From contig CAVQZG010000007.1 in assembly GCA_963718305.1 (NCBI GenBank), forward strand, positions 124,001-188,000: DNA of 64,000 nucleotides, in the 5' to 3' direction. This document shows positions 50,345 through 57,825 of the stretch, one piece after another. The notes beneath the pieces were generated by a model. That model saw nothing but the letters and a program-made list of their open reading frames with translations, did not search any database and had not been told where the DNA came from. The stretch's first letter is position 1; the number at the start of each line of letters is the position of its first letter. The stretch is from RYN-230 sp963718305 (GTDB lineage Bacteria > Actinomycetota > Actinomycetes > Streptosporangiales > Streptosporangiaceae). The position numbers were made by a program, and so were the translations under genes.

Positions 50345-51255
50345 TCCTTAGTCGCGCCCGCGGTCAGGCCGGAGACCAGGAAGCGCTGCGCGACCAGGAA
50401 GATGACCAGGACCGGCGCGACCGAGATCAGCGTGGCCAGGGCGAGCTGGGGCAGCTGGACCTGGGCGCTGGCCCCGACCACCGGGTTGAAGGTCGGCGTG
50501 TCCGAGAGCATCTGGGTCAGGCCCACCTGCATCGGGTACTGCGAGCTGCCGGGCAGCATCACGTAGGGCAGGAAGAAGTTGTTCCAGTTGCCCACGAAGC
50601 TGAAGAACCCGACCAGCGCGACAACCGGGGTGGCCAGCGGCAGCGCGATCCGGAAGAACGCGGACAGCTCGCCGCACCCGTCGATCTTCGCCGCCGCGAT
50701 CAGGTCGTTGGGCACCGCGGTGGAGAAGTAGATGTAGGTCAGGTAGACCCCGAACGGGAAGAACGAGTACGGCAGCACCACGGCCAGCGGCGTGTTGACC
50801 AGGTGCGCGTAGTTGATCTCCAGGAACGTGGGCAGGACCAGCGCCGCGGTGGGCATCAGCATCACGACCAGCGTCGTGATGAGCAGCACCCGCCGGCCCC
50901 GGAAGTCCATCTTGGCCAGCGCGTAGCCGGCCGGGATGCTCACCACCAGGGTGATGACCAGGGCCATCAGCGAGTACTCGACCGAGTTCCTCATCCACGT
51001 CTTGACCGCGCCGCCCTGGAAGGCCAGCACCTTGTCCCAGTTGCTGCGCAGCGCGCCCAGCGACCCGAACGAGAACGGCTGCCCGCCGACCAGCCCCGGC
51101 TGGGTCTTGGTCACGGCCAGCAGCAGCCAGACGATCGGGATGAGGAAGAACAGCAGGAACAGGGCGAGCAGCAGGAAGGTCAGGGTCCGGGCACTGATGC
51201 GCCCGGGGTCAGGCCGGCGGCCCCGGCGGGCGGCGTTCACGCTCGCTACTGACAC
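50341..51255 (-). CDS. Sugar ABC transporter permease (MalG type)
   Basis: A 304-residue permease. GTG 51255 is fixed by GGAGG at 51266-51262, six bases before it; longer readings run through the upstream gene. Seen: first helix TLTFLLLALFLLFFLIPIVW, a conserved NSVEYSLMALVITLVVSIPA, GYALAKMDFRGRR and EAA-loop-like LIAAAKIDGCGELSAFFRIA near residue 195. The stop overlaps the ATG of the toroidal enzyme. It pairs with the permease at 51267. Confidence 0.9.
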   Translation of the reverse strand: MSVASVNAARRGRRPDPGRISARTLTFLLLALFLLFFLIPIVWLLLAVTKTQPGLVGGQPFSFGSLGALRSNWDKVLAFQGGAVKTWMRNSVEYSLMALVITLVVSIPAGYALAKMDFRGRRVLLITTLVVMLMPTAALVLPTFLEINYAHLVNTPLAVVLPYSFFPFGVYLTYIYFSTAVPNDLIAAAKIDGCGELSAFFRIALPLATPVVALVGFFSFVGNWNNFFLPYVMLPGSSQYPMQVGLTQMLSDTPTFNPVVGASAQVQLPQLALATLISVAPVLVIFLVAQRFLVSGLTAGATKE

Positions 51256-51266
51256 GGTCAGCCTCC

Positions 51267-52214
51267 TCAGTCGGTCCGGAACAGCCGGCCGCGGGAGATC
51301 AGGATCCCGGCGCAGACCAGCGCGACGATCAGCAGGTCGATGGAGATCGCCGCCGCCCCGTTGAAGTTGTTCTGGGTGAACGCGTACTGGTAGGCGAGCT
51401 GGTTGACGGAGTAGTAGTTGCTGACCACGCCGAAGCTGGCCTGGGACACCAGCTGCGGTTCCACGAACAGCTGGGTGCCGGCCGCCAGGGAGAGGATCAG
51501 CATGTAGGTGATCCACTTGCCGATCAGCGGGAGCTGCACGTGCCAGGCGGTGGACAAGGGGCCGGCCCCGTCCACCCGGGCCGCCTCCAGCAGGTCGCCG
51601 GGGATCGTGTTCAGCGCCCCGTACAGGATCAGGATCCAGCCGCCCGCGCCGGTCCAGAACGCGATGATCATGAACACCACCGGCAGGTGGCCCGGCGCGA
51701 TCACGCTGGTGAACTGGGTGTTCCCGGTCCAGTTGAGCAGCGCGGACACCGGGCTGACCGAGGGGTTCAGCACGAACAGCCAGAGCAGCACGCTGGACGC
51801 GCCGGCCAGCGCGCCCGGGATGTAGTACGCGAACCGGATGAAGGCCTTGCCGCGCCGCGACGCCAGCCGGTGCACGACCAGGGCCAGCAGCACCACGAAC
51901 ACGGTGAGGCTGACCAGCCACAGCACCAGGAACGCGGCCACGTGCTCGACGGCCGGGACGAACCGGTAGTCCTCCGCGGTCTGGATGAAGTTGCCCAGGC
52001 CGGCGAACCCGCCGGTAGGCCGGGTCAGGGCCAGGTACAGCGAGTAGATGACCGGGATCACGCCGAACAGCGCCAGCAGGACCACGTAGCCGGAGACGAA
52101 CAGGTGCCCCGTGGCCAGCACCGGTATGCGGCGGCGTGGCCCGGGCCCGGGGGCCGGGCGGGTGGCTGGCGCCACCCGCCCGGCCCGGTCCGCTATCACG
52201 GGACCAGTAGTCAC
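51267..52214 (-). CDS. Sugar ABC transporter permease (MalF type)
   Basis: A 315-residue permease whose GTG 52214 overlaps the stop of the binding-protein gene (GTGA). Six hydrophobic segments are apparent, the first being LFVSGYVVLLALFGVIPVIY near residue 38. The EAA loop reads LLEAARVDGAGPLSTAWHVQ near residue 215. The N-terminus is Pro/Arg-rich. It forms the import pore with the MalG-type partner 11 nt downstream; the ATPase is not encoded here. Confidence 0.9.
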   Translation of the reverse strand: MTTGPVIADRAGRVAPATRPAPGPGPRRRIPVLATGHLFVSGYVVLLALFGVIPVIYSLYLALTRPTGGFAGLGNFIQTAEDYRFVPAVEHVAAFLVLWLVSLTVFVVLLALVVHRLASRRGKAFIRFAYYIPGALAGASSVLLWLFVLNPSVSPVSALLNWTGNTQFTSVIAPGHLPVVFMIIAFWTGAGGWILILYGALNTIPGDLLEAARVDGAGPLSTAWHVQLPLIGKWITYMLILSLAAGTQLFVEPQLVSQASFGVVSNYYSVNQLAYQYAFTQNNFNGAAAISIDLLIVALVCAGILISRGRLFRTD

Positions 52215-53671
52215 TTGCTGACCGTGTAGCCGAGCACCTTGGCCTGGTTGGTGATGGCGCTCTGCCAGGCCGGGAGCAGCGACTCGATCGACTTGCCCTG
52301 GGCCATGCCCGCGGACACCGTCGAGGCCCAGACCGATTCCTGGCTGAACTCCGGCGGGACCCAGCCCGTCCACACCTGGCTGGCTGCGGCGGTGATCGGG
52401 GTGGCGATGTTGTTGGCCCAGTAACCGCTGGCCTGCTGCTTGGCGATCCACTTGGCCGCCGCCGCCTTGTAGGCGGGGTAGCCGGGCGCCAGGTTCGCCT
52501 GGTAGGCGTCGCTGGTGGTGACCCAGGTGACGAACTTCATCGCGGCGGCCAGGTTCGTGCTGTGCGCGGACACCCACCAGGCCCCGCCGCCGACCGCGCC
52601 GGTGACGGGCTGGCTCTCGTTGGCCCAGTGCAGCGCGGGGGCCACCGCGATCTGGCCCTTAGGCGTCTTCAGCAGGCCCTGGAACACCGAGCCGCCGTAC
52701 CAGTCCGGGCCGGGCATCATGAGGATCTTGCTGCCCTGCTGCTTGGCGAACTGCGGGCCGAAGAGGTCCTGGGTGGACATGGTCTTGTTGGCGATGAGGG
52801 AGTCCAGCATCTTGGCCGCGCGGACGCAGTCCGGGCTGGACGTGTTGACCGTGATGGCCTTCGGCCCGGTCACCTGGCTGGCCGGGCACTCCGACCCCCA
52901 CATGTAGATCTCCGGCGTCCAGGCGTCCCCGGCCGTGCCGACGATGTACCCGGGATGCTGGGTGGCGACCTTGGCCGCCAGTTGCTGGTACTGCTCCCAG
53001 GTGGTGGGGACCTGGTAGCCCCACTTGCCCATGAGCGTCTTGTTGTACCAGAGCACGTTCTGCGCGAGGTCGTTGCGCAGGCAGTACACGGAGCCGTTGA
53101 CCGTGCAGACACCGAGGGAGCCGGTGGCGAAGCCGCTCAGGGTGGCGGCCGGCACCAGGTTCTTGGTGCCCTGGTTCAGCGGGGCCAGGTCGCCGCTGCC
53201 GGACAGCGAGCCCCACGACGCGGAGTTGTCGTCGGCGGTGAACACCACGTCCGGCCAGCCTGATCCGGCCCGGTTGAACAGTTCCATCTTGGTCCGGAAG
53301 GAGTTGGAGCCGTTCGCGTCACCGTCGTACGTGACGATCCTGATCTTCTGGCCGGTGGCCTTCTCGTAGGCCTGCGCGGCGGGCAGCCGGGTCGAGTCCA
53401 CCCAGACGGTGATCTCCGACTTCGGATTCTGCTTGGCCGTGGTGAAGCCGTAAGGGCTGCCGGAGCTGGCGGAGCTGGAGCCGCCGCCGATGGACTGGCC
53501 CCCGGAGCAGGCGGCCAGGGTCAGCGCGGCGGCCAGGACCGCCCCGCCGAGCACGTAGTTGCGGAGCTTGCCTGGCCTGGGGGGCTGGGCGGTTGCGGGG
53601 GGCTGCCCGGCACGGCCGCCGGGCAGGCAGGTGCGCAGCCGGCCGGGCTGCGCCGCACGACCTTCGTTCAT
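52211..53671 (-). CDS. Sugar ABC transporter substrate-binding lipoprotein
   Basis: A 486-residue family 1 solute-binding protein and first gene of the eleven-gene operon. ATG 53671 with GAGGA upstream is preferred; GTG 53683 is an alternative. An unusually long basic, Pro-rich N-region precedes the lipoprotein signal (VLGGAVLAAALTLAAC, Cys near residue 55). The mature domain reads SEITVWVDSTRLPAAQAYEK and DVVFTADDNSASWG. Four Cys in the mature part (GVCTVNGSVYC, SEC, DC) may form disulfides. The FadR-type operator at 53754-53777 lies 83 bp upstream. Confidence 0.88.
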   Translation of the reverse strand: MNEGRAAQPGRLRTCLPGGRAGQPPATAQPPRPGKLRNYVLGGAVLAAALTLAACSGGQSIGGGSSSASSGSPYGFTTAKQNPKSEITVWVDSTRLPAAQAYEKATGQKIRIVTYDGDANGSNSFRTKMELFNRAGSGWPDVVFTADDNSASWGSLSGSGDLAPLNQGTKNLVPAATLSGFATGSLGVCTVNGSVYCLRNDLAQNVLWYNKTLMGKWGYQVPTTWEQYQQLAAKVATQHPGYIVGTAGDAWTPEIYMWGSECPASQVTGPKAITVNTSSPDCVRAAKMLDSLIANKTMSTQDLFGPQFAKQQGSKILMMPGPDWYGGSVFQGLLKTPKGQIAVAPALHWANESQPVTGAVGGGAWWVSAHSTNLAAAMKFVTWVTTSDAYQANLAPGYPAYKAAAAKWIAKQQASGYWANNIATPITAAASQVWTGWVPPEFSQESVWASTVSAGMAQGKSIESLLPAWQSAITNQAKVLGYTVSK

Positions 53672-53753
53672 GTTGTTCCTCACACCTCAGGGGGACGGCC
53701 GTGGTCACTACGGGTCTCCGGCGCGGCCGGGGGGCCGGATGGCCGGATGAGAT

Positions 53754-53777
53754 ATGACATCACACATATGATGTCAT
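53754..53777. promoter_or_regulatory. Perfect FadR/GntR-type operator between importer operon and regulator
   Basis: ATGACATCA (53754-53762), spacer CACATA, TGATGTCAT (53769-53777): nine-base arms match exactly. It lies between the divergent binding-protein gene and the GntR gene and overlaps the expected -35 region of the regulator, whose -10 TAGGCT is at 53788-53793. Control of both directions by the GntR protein is inferred. Confidence 0.8.
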
Positions 53778-53799
53778 GGCAATGGTCTAGGCTTACCGC

Positions 53800-54639
53800 G
53801 TGGTTTTCGCCACCGGACGACTGGCCCGACTGGCCCGCGAGATCGAGGAGTTGCCCGTGACGGAGCCGATCGTCGATCCCACGCTCGGCTCGGCCGTCCT
53901 GGCCGAGCACGCGTCCCGCCGCCAGCACGGCGGCCGGCTCGGGTCAGCCCTGGTGGTCCAGCTCGTCGACGACATCGTCGGGGGCGCCTACGCGCCCGGG
54001 GCCACCCTGCCCACCGAGGCCGATCTGGGGGCCAAGTTCGGGGTGAGCCGGACCGTGGTGCGGGAGTCCGTCAAGCTGCTCCAGGACAAGGGCCTGATCC
54101 GCATCGTCCAGGGCAAGGGCACCCTGGTGACCGATCCCCGGTCCTGGGACCTGATCGACGACGTCGTCCTCGCCGCCGTCGTCCGGCACGACGATACCCT
54201 GGGCATTCTCGATGAACTCGTGCTGGTCCGGGCCGCGCTGGAGCGCGAGATGGCCGCCGCGGCCGCCGGGCGGGCCGCCGCGGCCGAGCGGGAACTGCTC
54301 ACCGCCGCGTTCCGCGTGATGGAGCGGGCCGCGGATGACGTGGCCGAGTTCGCCGCGGCCGACGTGGACTTCCACGACGCCGTGATGGACATTTCCGGCC
54401 AGCGGCTGGCCCGGGCCATCGTGACCAGCATCCACGGCAAGGCCCGGACCACCGGGCGCTACCACGGCGCGGCCACGGCGGCGCGGATCGAGGAGACCAT
54501 CGACGAGCACCGCCGGATCCTCGACGCGATCTGCGCCGGTGACGCCGAGGCTGCGAACGCCGCCATGTACGCGCACATCACCGGTTCCTGGGCCCGTCGC
54601 CGCCCGGCCGCCCAGGCCGGCCTCGACTCACGCGCCTGA
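53800..54639 (+). CDS. FadR-subfamily GntR transcriptional regulator
   Basis: A 279-residue regulator with a winged helix (LVVQLVDDIVGGAYAPGATL, then EADLGAKFGVSRTVVRESVK, residues about 51-95) and a C-terminal FCD domain (LVLVRAALEREMAAAAAGRA, DVDFHDAVMDISG, DEHRRILDAICAGD) whose Asp/His residues usually bind a metal and an organic acid. GTG 53800 lies 6 nt after TAGGCT, so a leaderless start is likely; GTG 53857, with GAGGAG, is a second choice giving the shorter N-terminus usual for the family. FCD regulators commonly sense sugar acids, matching the operon it faces. Its end overlaps the DUF488 gene by 12 nt. Confidence 0.88.
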   Translation: MVFATGRLARLAREIEELPVTEPIVDPTLGSAVLAEHASRRQHGGRLGSALVVQLVDDIVGGAYAPGATLPTEADLGAKFGVSRTVVRESVKLLQDKGLIRIVQGKGTLVTDPRSWDLIDDVVLAAVVRHDDTLGILDELVLVRAALEREMAAAAAGRAAAAERELLTAAFRVMERAADDVAEFAAADVDFHDAVMDISGQRLARAIVTSIHGKARTTGRYHGAATAARIEETIDEHRRILDAICAGDAEAANAAMYAHITGSWARRRPAAQAGLDSRA

Positions 54640-55209
54640 GCGGGGGACTTTGCCGGAGATCGGCCGGGGAGATCTCCACTGGGGATCGTCGTCGAACAGG
54701 GTGGCCTGAGTGACGTCGCCGGGTTCGCTGGCCGCCAGGTCCGCCCCGGTCTCGATGCCGCCGTCGCGGCGGAGGTGGGACACGGGCACGCCGCGCTCGC
54801 CCAGGACGCGCCCGATGAGCAGGTGGCGGTGGCATCGGCGAGGATCCTCCTCGCTGCAGAGGAGTGCGATGCGCGAGGTCCGGGCCTGGGCCAGGATCCG
54901 GTCGAGGCCGTCCTGGAACGCCGGGCTCGCGGCGAGCCGTCCGTAGAGCACGTGGCCCTGGTCGTCATAGAACTCCTCGCCCTCCGGTCGGCCGCCGAGT
55001 TCCCGGCCGAAAGGCACATACTCGATCGTGCGCTGGGCCAGGGCTGCACCGAGCGCCTTCGCATTGAAGTGCGGCACGTAGCGAGACCAGGGCACGGTGC
55101 GCACATCGGCGATGACTTCGATGCCGTGCTGCTGAAGGAGGCCCAGGAAATCGTCGAGGGGCTGGTTCGAATGCCCGATCGTGAAGAGGTGCGGGGCGGC
55201 ATCCGGCAC
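54628..55209 (-). CDS. DUF488-family protein
   Basis: A 193-residue protein starting at GTG 55209 with GGAGAGAG upstream. Seen: LFTIGHSNQPLDDFLGLLQQ near residue 8, IEVIADVRTVPWSRYVPHFN near residue 30, YVPFGRELGG, and IALLCSEEDPRRCHRHLLIG near residue 120 with the conserved Cys, His and Arg. DUF488 proteins are common and uncharacterised; the Cys-Asp-His pattern suggests a nucleotide or redox role but nothing is proven. It lies 38 nt downstream of the SRPBCC gene in the same direction, so they are probably co-transcribed. Confidence 0.85.
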   Translation of the reverse strand: MPDAAPHLFTIGHSNQPLDDFLGLLQQHGIEVIADVRTVPWSRYVPHFNAKALGAALAQRTIEYVPFGRELGGRPEGEEFYDDQGHVLYGRLAASPAFQDGLDRILAQARTSRIALLCSEEDPRRCHRHLLIGRVLGERGVPVSHLRRDGGIETGADLAASEPGDVTQATLFDDDPQWRSPRPISGKVPRSGA

Positions 55210-55247
55210 GAGTGGTTCTCTCTCCGGCGTGGTGGTGATGGGTGTCG

Positions 55248-55784
55248 TCAGGACGGCGGGGCACTGGTGGCGTCCGCGATGGCCTGCTCCCAGTGCTGGA
55301 GGTACTGGGCATAGTGCGCGGCGAACTGGGCCAGGTCGGCGGCGGCCTCGTCGGACAGCGCCGTGAGGTCGTATTCCACCGTGGCGGTCCCGGCATCGTC
55401 CAGGGTGACGGTCACGGTGCCCGCGTTCTGGCCGTGCACGACCCGCGCGTAGCGGACGGACCGGCCGGGTTCCCGGGCGCACACCACCCAGGTCGTGCGC
55501 TGCGGGCCGTGGGCGGTCTCGAACACCGTGCCAGGTTCCGTGTCGTCCTCGGCCGGGGCGGGGAACTGCGGATCCCAGCCGTCGGCCCACAGTTTCTCGC
55601 CGCGCGGGGTGAACAGGAACAGGGCGGTCTCGCACCCGGGCGGCAGCCGCACGGATCCGCTGAGCCGGGCGCGGCGCACCGGGGCCGGGTCCGCAGGGCT
55701 GTGCACCGGAGGCCCGTGCACCGGAGGCCCGTGTTCCGGAGTGCCGTGCTCGGGAGTGCCGTGTTCCGGGGAGTCATGTACCAT
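55248..55784 (-). CDS. SRPBCC (START-like) domain protein with N-terminal His/Pro repeat
   Basis: A 178-residue protein starting at ATG 55784. The first 25 residues are a 15-bp-period array (EHGTP, EHGPP, VHGPP). The rest resembles an AHSA1/SRPBCC ligand-binding fold (VRRARLSGSVRLPPGCETAL, TTWVVCAREPGRSVRYARVV, YAQYLQHWEQAI). Its start codon lies inside a 14-bp palindrome shared with the divergent small RHH gene, suggesting repression by that protein. Ligand unknown. Confidence 0.7.
   Translation of the reverse strand: MVHDSPEHGTPEHGTPEHGPPVHGPPVHSPADPAPVRRARLSGSVRLPPGCETALFLFTPRGEKLWADGWDPQFPAPAEDDTEPGTVFETAHGPQRTTWVVCAREPGRSVRYARVVHGQNAGTVTVTLDDAGTATVEYDLTALSDEAAADLAQFAAHYAQYLQHWEQAIADATSAPPS
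55701..55775 (-). repeat. Five 15-bp units encoding His/Pro/Gly pentapeptides
   Basis: Five consecutive 15-bp units of the GTGCACCGGAGGCCC / GTGTTCCGGAGTGCC type encode EHGTP and VHGPP variants right after the start codon of the SRPBCC gene. The spaced His residues could bind metal, but low-complexity expansion is the simpler reading. Confidence 0.85.
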
Positions 55785-55790
55785 GGTACA
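55777..55790. promoter_or_regulatory. 14-bp palindrome TGTACCATGGTACA over the SRPBCC start codon
   Basis: The perfect palindrome includes the leftward ATG (55784-55782) and ends 8 bp before the rightward ATG of the RHH gene at 55799. A small RHH dimer would typically bind such a site. Regulator and effect are inferred. Confidence 0.65.
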
Positions 55791-55798
55791 AAGGTAAC

Positions 55799-56047
55799 AT
55801 GACGACCGTGGAGCGTGTCCAGACCGGGGTCCGGATGGAGCGCAGCCTGCTCAAGGTGCTCAAGGGACTGGCCGAGTACCTCGATCTCTCGCTGGGCGAC
55901 CTGCTGGAAGGCATCGTGCTGCACGCGTTCGAGGGGGAGCAGGCGTTCGGGCCGCCCACCCTCGAGGTCATCGCGGAGCTGAAGCGGATCTACGGCTGCG
56001 GGCTGACGGCATCCGACAGCCATCAGCTGGCTGAGTCAGAAAACTAG
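55799..56047 (+). CDS. Small ribbon-helix-helix-like protein
   Basis: An 82-residue protein with AAAGGT before ATG 55799. The pattern VQTGVRMERSLLKVLKGLAE (strand then helix) and YLDLSLGDLLEGIVLHAFEG (second helix) fits an RHH/Arc-like DNA-binding fold. The C-terminal 30 residues are unlike known antitoxins by eye. It is divergent from the SRPBCC/DUF488 pair with only 14 bp between the start codons. I infer a local repressor acting on the palindrome at 55777-55790. Confidence 0.6.
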   Translation: MTTVERVQTGVRMERSLLKVLKGLAEYLDLSLGDLLEGIVLHAFEGEQAFGPPTLEVIAELKRIYGCGLTASDSHQLAESEN

Positions 56048-56152
56048 CCCGGCGGGCTAGCTGGCCTTTCTTTCATTGGCTCCGGCGGGGTGGCTGAGGC
56101 TGGCGCCGCGCTGGCCGGGCCGGGTTGTTGTCTCGCCTGCTGTCCGGGCTGG

Positions 56153-57034
56153 TCAGATGAAGTAGTGGCCCTGTTCGATGTCCTCGATGAGGCCGGGGTG
56201 GGTGGGCTTCCAGCCCAGGAGTTCCTGGGTGATGGTGCTGGAGGCGGGCATGTCGGTGCTGAGGATGCGCACGAGCATGCCGCCGAATTCTTCGGCGGCC
56301 AGGGACCGGGCGGGCAGGTTCAGGTGCCGGCCGATGGCCTCGGCGATCTCGCGGACGGGCACGCCTTCGTCGCCGACGGCGTTGAGCACTGCGCCGGCGG
56401 GAGCCTGCTCGATGGCCAGCCGGTACAGGCTCGCGGCGTCCTTCACGTGGACGGCAGGCCAGCGGCTGGTCCCGTCGCCGATGTAGCCGGAGACGCCCTT
56501 GGCCCGGGCCGCGGCGATGAGCTGGGGGACGAAGCCGTGACGTTCTCCCTGGCCGTGCACCGAGCGGGGCAGCATGACCAGGCAGGAGCGGACGCCCTGC
56601 TCTGTAGCCGCGAGGGCGGCCCGCATGTTGGTGATGCGGGCCGCGATGGGCCCGGCGGCGATGAGTTCGTCGCGTTCGGTCGCGGGCCGGCCGGGCGTGA
56701 CGAGCGTGGCGCCGGAGATCAGCAGGGGCTTGCCGGAACCGGCGAGTCCGGTGGCAAACGTCTCGATGGCCCTGGCATCGGTCCGCGTCGCAGCCTCGCT
56801 CACGCTGGGCACGACGAAGGCGAGGTGGATGACGCCGTCGCTGTCGAGGGTGCCGGCGCGCAGCACGTCGGTGTCGTTCAGGTCGCCGCGCAGCACCTCG
56901 GCGCCCATGTCGGCGACGGCTTTGGCGGAGGCGTCCGAGCGGGCTAGCCCGAGGACCTGGTGGCCGGCCCTGATGAGTTCGGGGACGACGGCCGACCCGA
57001 TCCAGCCGGAAGCGCCGGTGACGAAGATGCGCAT
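56153..57034 (-). CDS. NAD-dependent epimerase/dehydratase-family oxidoreductase
   Basis: A 293-residue extended SDR. Seen: MRIFVTGASGWIGSAVVPEL (nucleotide-binding TGASGWIG), VLRGDLNDTDVLRAGTLDSD, GVIHLAFVVPSVSEAATRTD, a Ser-rich strand GKPLLISGATLVTPG, and C-terminal NAVGDEGVPVREIAEAIG. The YxxxK catalytic pair is not obvious, so it may bind NAD(P) without classical epimerase chemistry. ATG 57034. It is divergent from a TetR gene with three operator copies between them, so repression by that TetR is likely. Confidence 0.82.
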   Translation of the reverse strand: MRIFVTGASGWIGSAVVPELIRAGHQVLGLARSDASAKAVADMGAEVLRGDLNDTDVLRAGTLDSDGVIHLAFVVPSVSEAATRTDARAIETFATGLAGSGKPLLISGATLVTPGRPATERDELIAAGPIAARITNMRAALAATEQGVRSCLVMLPRSVHGQGERHGFVPQLIAAARAKGVSGYIGDGTSRWPAVHVKDAASLYRLAIEQAPAGAVLNAVGDEGVPVREIAEAIGRHLNLPARSLAAEEFGGMLVRILSTDMPASSTITQELLGWKPTHPGLIEDIEQGHYFI

Positions 57035-57101
57035 GGAGATTCTCCTTGGTCGTGCTCTCGGGTATGACGACCCACGGCGCGGACGCCGCGGCCGGAACGC
57101 C

Positions 57102-57183
57102 GATGCGATCCGGTCGCATCAATTCTAACCCCTCTATGCGACGCTGTCGCATCACTTCCCAGGTGATGCGATCCGGTCGCCTC
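57102..57183. promoter_or_regulatory. Three spaced TetR-type operators
   Basis: Site 1 GATGCGA-TCCGG-TCGCATC (57102-57120), site 2 ATGCGAC-GCT-GTCGCAT (57136-57152), site 3 GATGCGA-TCCGG-TCGCCTC (57165-57183, one mismatch). Centres are 33 and 30 bp apart, about three helical turns. Site 3 covers the -35 region of the TetR gene (its -10 is TAGGCT at 57187-57192). Sites 1 and 2 lie on the side of the divergent oxidoreductase gene. Confidence 0.85.
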
Positions 57184-57198
57184 GCTTAGGCTGTGTCG

Positions 57199-57792
57199 GT
57201 GAGCAGATGGGCACCGAACGCGCGTGAGCGCCTGGAGACCGCCGCGCTGGACCTGTTCGTGGAGAACGGGTACGAGGAAACGACCGTCGCGCAGATCGCG
57301 GATCGCGCCGGTTTGAACCGCGCCACGTTCTTCCGGCACTTCGCCGATAAGCGGGAGGTGTTGTTCGGCGGTGAAGACGTGCTGGCCGGGCTGTTCGCCG
57401 ACGCCATCCGGGCTGCCTCCCCAGATGCGACGCTCACCGAGTGCCTGCAGGCGGCGTTCGCGGCTGCCGAGGTCGCGATGACCCCGCAGCAGCGCGCTAA
57501 GGCCGCCCAGCGCGTGCTGGTGGTCGCGGCGAACAGCGAACTGCAGGAGCGGGGACTGCTCAAGCACGCCCGGATCGCCAGGTCGATCAACGCCGCCCTG
57601 CGCGAACGGGGCGCGGACGAGCTGACCGCCCGGCTGGGGGCGGAAGTGGGGATGCTCGCCTTCACAATCGCCGTCGAGCGCTGGATGGAGGCGGACAACG
57701 ACGAACCGTTCCCGCTCCATGCCGCAGCGGCCTTGAGTGACCTGCAGGTGCGCGCGGCCGAGTTTGACTCCCGGTCCCGCCTTTCAGCCTGA
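57199..57792 (+). CDS. TetR-family transcriptional regulator
   Basis: A 197-residue regulator. The helix-turn-helix is at residues about 12-55 (RLETAALDLFVENGYEETTV, AQIADRAGLNRATFFRHFAD, KREVLFGG). The C-terminal helical domain is variable and ligand unknown. GTG 57199 lies exactly 6 nt after TAGGCT, pointing to a leaderless mRNA; GTG 57193 is in frame but overlaps the space between -10 and the likely transcription start. It probably represses itself and the divergent oxidoreductase through the three sites at 57102-57183. Confidence 0.88.
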   Translation: MSRWAPNARERLETAALDLFVENGYEETTVAQIADRAGLNRATFFRHFADKREVLFGGEDVLAGLFADAIRAASPDATLTECLQAAFAAAEVAMTPQQRAKAAQRVLVVAANSELQERGLLKHARIARSINAALRERGADELTARLGAEVGMLAFTIAVERWMEADNDEPFPLHAAAALSDLQVRAAEFDSRSRLSA

Positions 57793-57825
57793 CGCGACTT
57801 CAGCGAAACGCAGAAGACCAGCTCA

